This document shows positions 1-5,679 of a stretch of 6,025 bases of DNA, in pieces (the first letter of the stretch is position 1; each line of letters starts with the position of its first letter). The position numbers and the translations under genes were made by a program. The notes under the pieces were generated by a model that did not search any database, was not told the origin of the DNA, and was given only the letters and a program-made list of their open reading frames with translations. The DNA comes from Actinomycetota bacterium. Lineage in GTDB: Bacteria; Actinomycetota; Acidimicrobiia; IMCC26256; PALSA-610. Where the stretch lies: assembly GCA_030839105.1 (NCBI GenBank), contig JAUZEI010000487.1, positions 1-6,025 of the forward strand. The letters are read 5' to 3'.

Positions 1-732
1 GTCGGAGTCCTCGACGCCGACATCTGGGGCTTCTCCATCCCCCGCATGCTCGGCGTGAAGGGCCGCCTCGCGGGCGAGAGGAACGCCGACGGCAAGGGGA
101 AGATCGCGCCGAACGAGGTGAAGGTCGGCGACGGTCTGCTGCGCATCGTGTCGATGGGCCTGCTGGTCGACGACGAGGACACCGCGCTGATGTGGCGTGG
201 TCTCATCCTCGCCAAGGCGCTCGAGCAGTTCCTCGTCGACGTGAGCTGGGGCGAGCTCGACTACCTCTTGATCGATATGCCCCCGGGAACGGGCGACATC
301 CAGATGGCGCTGTCGCGCCTGCTCCCCCAGACGGAGATGCTCGTGGTGACGACGCCGGCAGTCGGCGCGCAGAAGGTCGCCGCCCGGGTCGCCGACATGG
401 CACGCCGTTCGTACCTGAAGGTGCTCGGCGTCGTCGAGAACATGACCGAGTTCGTCGCGCCGGACGGGTCGCGTCACGCGATCTTCGGCGTGGGAGGGGG
501 CAAGCGCTTAGCCGCGCTCACCGGCGCGCCACTCGTCGGCTCGGTCCCGATCGAGCCCGCGGTGTCGAGCGACGGAGACGCGGGCACCCCGGTCGTCCTC
601 GCGCACCCCGATTCGCCCGCCGCGCTCGCGCTGAGCTCGATCGCGGAGCGGATCGTCACGGAGCTCCTGCCCCCCGTCGAGATGGCAGGGTGCACCGCCC
701 GCATGTTCGATCTCGTGCAAAAGTTGGCGTGA
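1..732 (+). CDS. mrp: Mrp/NBP35-family P-loop ATPase, 5' truncated
   Basis: This is the C-terminal 243 residues of an Mrp/ApbC/NBP35-type ATPase. The family binds ATP and is implicated in iron-sulfur cluster carriage in the cytosol. The frame is open from base 1, so the N-terminal Walker A loop lies upstream of the window. Visible hallmarks are DADIWGFSIPRMLGV near residues 5-19 (the family's DADIYGPSxPxMLG segment), a WRG segment followed by ALEQFLVDVSWGELDY (residues about 65-88), and the switch/Walker B region LLIDMPPGTGD (89-99). GVVENMTEF follows at 143-151. Where many homologues have a CxxC cluster-binding pair after ENM, this protein reads APDGSRHAIFG, so no cysteines are present there; the only cysteine seen is C231. 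From memory, actinobacterial Mrp proteins often lack this pair, so this fits the lineage rather than damage. The TGA stop overlaps a GTG that may start the next small ORF. Family assignment is firm; cluster binding is not supported by the visible residues. Confidence 0.93.
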   Translation, partial: VGVLDADIWGFSIPRMLGVKGRLAGERNADGKGKIAPNEVKVGDGLLRIVSMGLLVDDEDTALMWRGLILAKALEQFLVDVSWGELDYLLIDMPPGTGDIQMALSRLLPQTEMLVVTTPAVGAQKVAARVADMARRSYLKVLGVVENMTEFVAPDGSRHAIFGVGGGKRLAALTGAPLVGSVPIEPAVSSDGDAGTPVVLAHPDSPAALALSSIAERIVTELLPPVEMAGCTARMFDLVQKLA

Positions 733-830
733 GCCCGAAGCGCCGGGCCGCCCAGGATCCGTTCGGGCGTCTCGTCGACACCCTGCTCGGCGGCCACGGT
801 CACCAGGCCGTGTGGGGCGAGGGTCGTTAA
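729..830 (+). CDS. Possible 33-residue small ORF coupled to mrp
   Basis: A GTG at 729 overlaps the mrp stop as GTGA and opens a 33-codon frame ending in TAA at 828-830. The product would be a basic, soluble peptide starting VSPKRRAAQDPFGRLVDTLL and ending in HGHQAVWGEGR. I recognise no family. Support is the overlap geometry, which matches the downstream GTGA junction at 1178, and the fact that it fills the gap between mrp and the next gene. Against it, no clear Shine-Dalgarno sequence precedes the GTG, and short open frames arise easily in GC-rich DNA. It is in the same frame as the gene starting at 837, from which a single TAA and two sense codons separate it. It could therefore instead be the detached N-terminal part of that protein. 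Confidence 0.35.
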   Translation: MSPKRRAAQDPFGRLVDTLLGGHGHQAVWGEGR

Positions 831-836
831 CGGACG

Positions 837-1181
837 ATGGGGCGCGGGTTCGACGAACGGCGGTTCCGGAAGGCGCTGCGCGCGTACTGGGGTGCCGACG
901 CCGACACGATGCGCGTGTCGCTCGCTGTGCAGGACGCGGTCTTCGCGGCCGGAGTCACCCGAACCGTCATCGAGCAGCTCCGGCTCGACGCCGACGATCA
1001 ACGGCGCGTCGCCGCCGCCGTCGTGCGGCGCCGCCTGCTCGGTGAACCGGACCCGACCCTCGACGACGTCGACGCGCGCTGGCGCGCCTGGTGGCCACCA
1101 CCGCCCGGTGACGAGGGACGCGAGCTCTTCGGGGAATTTCTCGGCGCGTGGCGGCGCTGGCTGGCAGGCTCGGCATCGTGA
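837..1181 (+). CDS. Hypothetical 114-residue tryptophan-rich protein
   Basis: I do not recognise this gene. It encodes a soluble, probably mostly helical protein of 114 residues with no membrane segment or signal peptide. Charged helical stretches occupy about residues 5-70 (FDERRFRKALRAYW, then VIEQLRLDADDQRRVAAAVVRRRLLGE). A WRAWWPPPP turn lies at 82-90, and the C-terminal helix GEFLGAWRRWLAG contains W105 and W108. Six tryptophans in 114 residues is high. The ATG at 837 is the natural start, although the nearest purine run (GAGGG at 819-823) is rather far upstream. Its TGA overlaps the GTG of the methyltransferase gene by GTGA, so co-translation is likely. Position between mrp and a methyltransferase suggests operon membership but gives no function. 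Confidence 0.68.
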   Translation: MGRGFDERRFRKALRAYWGADADTMRVSLAVQDAVFAAGVTRTVIEQLRLDADDQRRVAAAVVRRRLLGEPDPTLDDVDARWRAWWPPPPGDEGRELFGEFLGAWRRWLAGSAS

Positions 1182-1939
1182 GCGATTCGGACCGCGAACA
1201 ACGCCTCGTGTTCGGCGAGATCGCGCAGCAGTACGAGGCGTTCCGGCCCTCGTATCCGCACGAGCTCTTCGACACGATCATCGACTTCGGCGATCTGCAT
1301 GCCGGCGATCGCGCCCTCGAGATCGGAGCCGGGACGGGCAAGGCCACGGTCGCTTTCGTCGCACGCGGTCTCGACGTGCACGCGTTGGAACCCAGTCCCG
1401 GCATGGCCGCGGTTCTCCGCGGAAAAGGCATCGAAGCCGAGGAGACACTGTTCGAGGAGTGGGACCCGGGCGCGTCCGGTGGCTTCCAACTGGTGTACGC
1501 CGCCCAGGCGTGGCACTGGGTGCGCGGCGACGATCGTTACGACCGGGTAGCCGCGGCTCTGCGCCCGGGCGGAACGGTCGCCTTCTTCTGGAACAAGGGG
1601 CGGGACTGGACGGGTTCGCTCGGTGCCGACAACGACGCCGCGTACGCACGACTCGCACCGGAGATGTCGAACGCGCAATGGCAACTCGATTGGGTGGCCG
1701 ACGGCATCGACGCGTGCGCGTTGCTCGGACCGCCGACCAGGCGCATCGTGACCTGGACGCAGCCCTACTCGCGCGTGGAGTGGGAACGACTGCTGGGCAC
1801 ACACTCGGACCATCGCATCCTTCCCGACGAGCAGCGAGCGCGGTTGCACACCGCGGTCGGAGATGTCATCGACCGGCACGGCGGTCACGTCGAGGTCGTC
1901 TACGACGTCGAGATCTTTCTCAGCCGGCGCGTCGGATAG
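1178..1939 (+). CDS. Class I SAM-dependent methyltransferase
   Basis: This encodes a cytoplasmic methyltransferase of the Methyltransf_11/25 type, about 253 residues. The N-terminal VFGEIAQQYEAFRPSYP (11-27) is the lead-in typical of this subfamily. Motif I is LEIGAGTGKA (47-56), the glycine-rich SAM-binding loop. The acidic residue that usually contacts the SAM ribose is likely E71 in ALEPSPGM. The motif IV region is FQLVYAAQAWHWV (103-115), and LRPGGTVAFFW (128-138) ends the core fold. The C-terminal part contains WTQPYSRVEWERLLGTHS, as in relatives that modify small molecules, but the acceptor is unknown. I chose the GTG at 1178 because it overlaps the preceding TGA as GTGA and lies 9 bases after GGCAGG. 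A GTG at 1148 would add ten residues and cannot be excluded. Its TAG is 5 bases from the stop of the convergent permease gene. Confidence 0.9.
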   Translation: MSDSDREQRLVFGEIAQQYEAFRPSYPHELFDTIIDFGDLHAGDRALEIGAGTGKATVAFVARGLDVHALEPSPGMAAVLRGKGIEAEETLFEEWDPGASGGFQLVYAAQAWHWVRGDDRYDRVAAALRPGGTVAFFWNKGRDWTGSLGADNDAAYARLAPEMSNAQWQLDWVADGIDACALLGPPTRRIVTWTQPYSRVEWERLLGTHSDHRILPDEQRARLHTAVGDVIDRHGGHVEVVYDVEIFLSRRVG

Positions 1940-1944
1940 CGAAA

Positions 1945-4797
1945 TCAGTCTGCGAGCCGGAGCGCGACCGCGGGACGTATCCGAGACGCCGATCGCGCGG
2001 GCGCGGCGGTAGCGAGCAACGCGCACACGAACGTGCCCAGCACGAGCGCGCCGATCGCGCCGAAGGGGATACGGAAGGACAGCGCCGAACCGAACGCGTC
2101 GGTGAGAGTGATCGACCACGCGCAGACCAGCGCGAGGACGGTTCCGATCAGCACGCCCTCCACGGCAACGAACGCGGACTCCACGACGAACGCGGCCCGC
2201 ACCGCCTTCGCCTGGAAGCCCAGCGCGCGCAGCACGCCAACCTGGCGTCGGCGCTCTCGAACCGCGCGCACCATGATCACACCGATGCCGGCGATACCGA
2301 CCACGAGACCGAGAGCGAGGTAGGTCCGCATCAGCAGGAAGAACTGCTGTTGCTGCGACAACGCGCTCTGGACGACGCGCCGCAGCGTTTCTGCCTTGCC
2401 GCCGTGGGCGAGGAATCGACCGGCGAACGCGTCGGCGAACTGCTGCGGATGCGACACGTCGAGATAGGCGCGGTTGGGGACCGCGCGGGTACCGAACAGC
2501 GACCGGCCCGCCGCCGCGCCGAAGACGATGCCGTTGTCGGCCACGTCGGGAGTGCTGATCGCCGCCACGGTGAAGGTGTGTCGTGCGCCGCTCGTCTCGT
2601 CCTCGACAGTGAACCGGTCACCGAGGCCGATCGCGCTGTCGGGCGGCCCGCCGCCGGACGCGAGGAAGGAAGCGTCGATGATCGCGAGATCCGTCGACGC
2701 CAGGACGGCGCGGTATGCGGCGGCATCCGTCGGGTAACCGCCCGCGTCGTCGAGCTTCGGGGCCCCGTGCTCGACGAACCGCGCGTCGAAGCTGGTCGCC
2801 CCCCACTCACGGGGGCGGCTGAGGCCGGCCGCCGCGACGACTTCGACGTTCGTCGTGACGAGCGGCGCGACCGCACGTACGCCCGGCTCGCGCGCGAGCG
2901 CGTCGAACGCGACGGGACTGCTCGGGTTCGACTCGACGACGACGTCGAAGCCGCCCGAGGCGTCGGCCGTGAACGTACCGATCTGGCCCGAGAACATCGC
3001 CGAGAACACCGACACGAGAACCAGGATGAACACGACGAGCGCGAACATCCCCAGCGTCATCGACGTGCGGAAGCGCCGTGCCAACGGGTACGCGAGTCCG
3101 AGCCGGAGGGCGAGGGACTTCTTGGCGAAGCGGCTGACGGCGTGCCCGATCGACTGCTGATGCTGCGCGGTGAGGACCACCGCGGCTCCGACCAGCACGA
3201 GGCCCTGCACGACGAACAGGAGTACGTCGATGTTGATGTTCAGCGCGATGGCGACCGGGACGGCCGCGACCGACCAGGCGAGCACGATCGCGGCGATCAG
3301 CGTGTTGACGACCGGTCGGGGCATGTTGCGCGCGAGCATCGGGCCGACCCCGACGAAGACGAGCACCGGACCGAGCATCAGCGGGAGGAACGACAGGCTC
3401 GTGGCACCGACCGTGGTCAATGCGAGCCCGACCGCCGCGCCCCCGAGGCCGACGTAGCTCGAACGCCGGCGGGGCCGGTGGCGCCGGGGTTCGGTGATGT
3501 CGCGGATCGCCTGGATGATGTTGAACCGGCTGAGCCAGATACTCGTCAACAGGACCGTCACGATCGCGATGACGAAGCCCACGACGAAGCCCCGTTGCAC
3601 GCTCGCCCACTTGAACGCGAAGTGGAGCGCGATGCCGGAGTCGTCACCGGGCCGCGAAAAGAGCTTCGCCGCCGCCGCCATGAGCGCGCGCCCCAGGCCG
3701 AGCCCCACGAAGGTGCCCGCGATCGCGGAGAGCACCGCGTAGCACCAACCCTCGGTCGCGAACGCGCCGATCAGAGAGGCGCGCTTCAGGCCGACCGCTC
3801 GCAGCATGCCCAGCTCCGACTTCCGCTCGTCGGCGAGCATGAAAAAGATGTTGACGAGCAGCAGGATCCCCGCGAGCACCGCGAAGGCTCCGAGCGAGGT
3901 GTAGAGGCGGGAGAGCGAGCGGCCACTGCGGTCGGCCCGGTCGAGTACCGCCGCCTTGCGGTCGTTCACGCTCGCGGCCAGGCCGCCGAGCCGTTCGCCG
4001 AGCAGCTTGTTCACGACGCCCGTGAGCCGCGCGCCACCTTCGACGCCCCCCGCGTTGGAGACGAGGACGATCGACTGCGGAGGAACCGCGGCCGGGCGCG
4101 TCGTACTCCGACCCAAGATTCCGGCAATGGTCCCCGGCGCGACGAACACGTTGTTCGACGCCGTCTCGTCACCGCGCCAGTAGCCGGCGACACCGAGCTT
4201 CGGCAGCACCCGCGTCACGCGCAGCGGAACGGTGGCCCCGTACGCGAATGCGTCGATCGACTGGCCGACTCCGAGCCGCAGCGCCCGCGCGAGGTCGATC
4301 CCTATGACTGCCTCGCCGGCGGCCGGCGTCGAACCCGTGATCCCGGTTGCGTGCGGATCGCCGCCGAAGTCGCGGGCCGCGGCGAAGTCGGTCTCGAGGA
4401 GTTGCGATTTGGGAGCGGCCCGGACCGGCCCACCCGGCGCGGGGATCGACGCCACCGACGCGCTCGTCGCTACCAGCGGGAGCGTGCCGTCGACATTGGG
4501 ATCGCGCACGTTGGCCACACGTGCGACAAGCGCGGGGCCCGCGGAGAGCCCGTTCACGGAGACGATCTCGTCGACCGGTCCGAGCTGCGTATACGCCGTC
4601 CGCCGGATCGACGAGTTGAAGGTATCCCCGACCACAAACGAGCCCGTCATGATCGCAGTCCCGAGCAACGATCCGAGCACGACCAGCGCCGTCTCGCGCG
4701 GACGGCGGGTGGCGTTGCGCAATGCCAGGCGCCGCAGGATGGGCTTGCGCGCGAGCACGAATAGGAACGGAAGAGACAGGACCGCGACCACGATCAT
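1945..4797 (-). CDS. FtsX-like ABC transporter permease, 950 residues
   Basis: Membrane subunit of an ABC system of the MacB/LolCE/FtsX class, built as two FtsX modules. A short hydrophobic N-terminus (1-15) precedes a basic stretch (RRLALRNATRRPRE) and a membrane helix at about 36-56. A large extracytoplasmic domain follows (about 58-295). The first FtsX core has helices near 300-321, 347-374 and 402-421, with the cytoplasmic coupling sequence ERKSELGMLRAVGLKRASL (324-342). Four more hydrophobic segments (about 448-545) link to module two: a helix at about 580-602, a second extracytoplasmic domain (about 605-810), and a final core at about 823-843, 868-894 and 912-932 with coupling sequence RRRQVGVLRALGFQAKAV (849-866). 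The ATG lies 7 bases after the ATPase stop without a clear Shine-Dalgarno sequence, which suggests translational coupling. Substrate unknown; lipid, lipoprotein, peptide or cell-envelope roles are all known for the class. Confidence 0.93.
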   Translation of the reverse strand: MIVVAVLSLPFLFVLARKPILRRLALRNATRRPRETALVVLGSLLGTAIMTGSFVVGDTFNSSIRRTAYTQLGPVDEIVSVNGLSAGPALVARVANVRDPNVDGTLPLVATSASVASIPAPGGPVRAAPKSQLLETDFAAARDFGGDPHATGITGSTPAAGEAVIGIDLARALRLGVGQSIDAFAYGATVPLRVTRVLPKLGVAGYWRGDETASNNVFVAPGTIAGILGRSTTRPAAVPPQSIVLVSNAGGVEGGARLTGVVNKLLGERLGGLAASVNDRKAAVLDRADRSGRSLSRLYTSLGAFAVLAGILLLVNIFFMLADERKSELGMLRAVGLKRASLIGAFATEGWCYAVLSAIAGTFVGLGLGRALMAAAAKLFSRPGDDSGIALHFAFKWASVQRGFVVGFVIAIVTVLLTSIWLSRFNIIQAIRDITEPRRHRPRRRSSYVGLGGAAVGLALTTVGATSLSFLPLMLGPVLVFVGVGPMLARNMPRPVVNTLIAAIVLAWSVAAVPVAIALNINIDVLLFVVQGLVLVGAAVVLTAQHQQSIGHAVSRFAKKSLALRLGLAYPLARRFRTSMTLGMFALVVFILVLVSVFSAMFSGQIGTFTADASGGFDVVVESNPSSPVAFDALAREPGVRAVAPLVTTNVEVVAAAGLSRPREWGATSFDARFVEHGAPKLDDAGGYPTDAAAYRAVLASTDLAIIDASFLASGGGPPDSAIGLGDRFTVEDETSGARHTFTVAAISTPDVADNGIVFGAAAGRSLFGTRAVPNRAYLDVSHPQQFADAFAGRFLAHGGKAETLRRVVQSALSQQQQFFLLMRTYLALGLVVGIAGIGVIMVRAVRERRRQVGVLRALGFQAKAVRAAFVVESAFVAVEGVLIGTVLALVCAWSITLTDAFGSALSFRIPFGAIGALVLGTFVCALLATAAPARSASRIRPAVALRLAD

Positions 4798-4804
4798 GGT
4801 CGGG

Positions 4805-5548
4805 TCACAGAGTGGGCGCGGGAGTCGACGTCATCGCGCCGCCCACGGCCCCGCCGACGAGCTCGTCATTGACGATACGTCCGTCGCGCATCTTGATCGC
4901 ACGATTCGCACTTGCCCCGACGCCTTCGTCGTGCGTGACGACGATCAGCGTGAGCCCGTCGCCATTCAGCTCGCGCAGGAGTTGCATGACCTGTTCTGCC
5001 GTCTCCGAGTCGAGCGCGCCGGTGGGCTCGTCGGCCCACACCACGCGCGGGCGCCCGGCGAGGGCGCGGGCCACGGTCACGCGTTGTTGCTCTCCTCCGG
5101 AGAGCTCCGCGGGGCGGTGCTTCAGCCGTCCGGCGAGGCCGACGCGCTCGAGCGTCTCCGCGGCGCGGCGACGCGCTTCTCTGGCGTCGATGCCGGCGAG
5201 CAACAACGGCAGCTCCGCGTTCTCGACCGCGCTGAACACCGGGATGAGGTTGTACGCCTGGAAGATGAACCCCATCGACGCGGCGCGGTTCGCGGTGCGC
5301 TTGGCATCCGAGAGCGAGTGCAGGTCGACTCCGTCGAGGAGGACGCGGCCGCCGTCGATCTCGTCGAGCCCCGAGCAGCAGTTGAGCAACGTGGTCTTGC
5401 CCGAACCGGACGGTCCCATGATCGAGATGAATTCGCCGTCGTGCACGACCAGGTCGACGTCGCGCAGCGCCTCTACTTCTTCCGCGCCCGTGTGGTACGT
5501 CTTGCGCACGCAGTCGGCCACCAAGAGCGCGTCAGTCGGATCGGTCAC
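4805..5548 (-). CDS. ABC transporter ATP-binding protein (MacB/LolD/FtsE class)
   Basis: Cytoplasmic ATPase that partners the adjacent FtsX-like permease. Numbered from a possible TTG start at 5584, its complete nucleotide-binding domain shows Walker A GPSGSGKT (57-64), the Q-loop in MGFIFQAYNLIPVF (Q109), signature LSGGEQQR (161-168), Walker B RVVWADE followed by PTGALD (180-191), and the switch histidine in VVTHDE (H218). The FQxYNLIP and DEPTGALD wording is typical of the MacB/LolD group. A tail of about 20 residues after DGRIVNDE is low in complexity. I prefer the GTG at 5548 (247 residues) because GGAGGA sits just upstream; the TTG at 5584 would add 12 residues (259 total) and has no such site. 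The stop is 7 bases before the permease ATG, so the two are almost certainly one operon. Confidence 0.94.
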   Translation of the reverse strand: MTDPTDALLVADCVRKTYHTGAEEVEALRDVDLVVHDGEFISIMGPSGSGKTTLLNCCSGLDEIDGGRVLLDGVDLHSLSDAKRTANRAASMGFIFQAYNLIPVFSAVENAELPLLLAGIDAREARRRAAETLERVGLAGRLKHRPAELSGGEQQRVTVARALAGRPRVVWADEPTGALDSETAEQVMQLLRELNGDGLTLIVVTHDEGVGASANRAIKMRDGRIVNDELVGGAVGGAMTSTPAPTL

Positions 5549-5551
5549 CAG

Positions 5552-5557
5552 TCCTCC
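5552..5557 (-). promoter_or_regulatory. Shine-Dalgarno site for the ABC ATPase
   Basis: On the minus strand this reads GGAGGA, a close match to the anti-Shine-Dalgarno consensus. The GGAGG core ends 4 bases before the GTG at 5548-5546. The spacing is somewhat short, but it is the best ribosome-binding match near this gene and decides the start in favour of 5548 over the upstream TTG at 5584. Confidence 0.5.
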
Positions 5558-5585
5558 ATCGGCAGCAGGAACCGCGGCCGACAAC

Positions 5586-5600
5586 GGTATGGCGAATACC
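5586..5600. repeat. Short inverted repeat GGTAT-N5-ATACC
   Basis: Perfect 5-base arms (5586-5590 and 5596-5600) flank a 5-base spacer (GGCGA). It lies in the leader of the ABC ATPase gene, about 40 bases ahead of the preferred GTG and just ahead of the alternative TTG. The size and symmetry would suit a dimeric repressor operator, but 5-base arms are close to what chance provides, and no convincing -10/-35 pair is visible around it. Confidence 0.25.
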
Positions 5601-5627
5601 CCGGAGCTACCGCATCCGAACTTCGCG

Positions 5628-5679
5628 CCTATTTCATCCCTATCTCATCCGTGCGCGGCCCTATCTCATCCGTGCCCGG
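5628..5679. repeat. 21-bp tandem duplication plus a third partial copy
   Basis: Two adjacent 21-base copies (5638-5658 and 5659-5679) differ at one base (G at 5655 against C at 5676). Inside them the 11-mer CCTATYTCATC occurs at 5639-5649 and 5660-5670, and again at 5628-5638 with one T/C difference. The three starts are therefore 11 and 21 bases apart. The right-hand copy covers the last codons and stop of the preceding minus-strand gene. The array lies about 80-130 bases upstream of the ABC ATPase start. It may be a regulator site or simply a slippage duplication of the gene's tail. Confidence 0.8.

Larger units (their letters stand above)
5549..5660 (-). promoter_or_regulatory. Leader region ahead of the ABC operon
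   Basis: This 112-base gap separates the hypothetical gene from the ATPase start and is the only non-coding stretch in the window longer than 10 bases. It contains the left part of the tandem repeat array, the GGTAT/ATACC inverted repeat and the ribosome-binding site. I found no convincing -35/-10 pair and no hairpin followed by a T-run, so whether a separate promoter starts here or transcription continues from the upstream gene cannot be decided from the sequence. Confidence 0.4.

Noticed and set aside
192..830. Plus-strand frame of 212 codons overlapping the end of mrp
   Set aside because: Most of it is a +2 shadow of the mrp coding sequence, with an arginine-rich, low-complexity translation. 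Only its last 33 codons, after the mrp stop, are kept as a possible small ORF.
474..1001. Minus-strand open frame of 175 codons antisense to mrp and the 114-residue gene
   Set aside because: It crosses two plus-strand coding regions, is in register with the second, and lacks any family motif; a shadow of codon bias.
1900..1990. Possible bidirectional terminator between the convergent genes
   Set aside because: GC-rich words such as GCCGG recur here, but as direct copies or weak partial pairings; no stable stem with a following T-run was found.
998..2119. Minus-strand open frame of 373 codons antisense to the methyltransferase
   Set aside because: It is in register with the methyltransferase codons, and the translation has no recognisable motif and arginine-rich composition.
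892..4764. Plus-strand open frame of 1290 codons, mostly antisense to the permease gene
   Set aside because: It is in exact codon register with the permease, so its stops would require TTA, CTA or TCA codons in that gene, which are rare in GC-rich genomes. The translation is dominated by R, D, E and H without domain structure, while the permease strand has clear FtsX modules and membrane helices.
5585..5640. Possible -10 element (TACCGT or TATTCG on the minus strand) for the ABC operon
   Set aside because: No -35-like hexamer lies at 16-19 bases from either candidate, so a promoter call is not supported.
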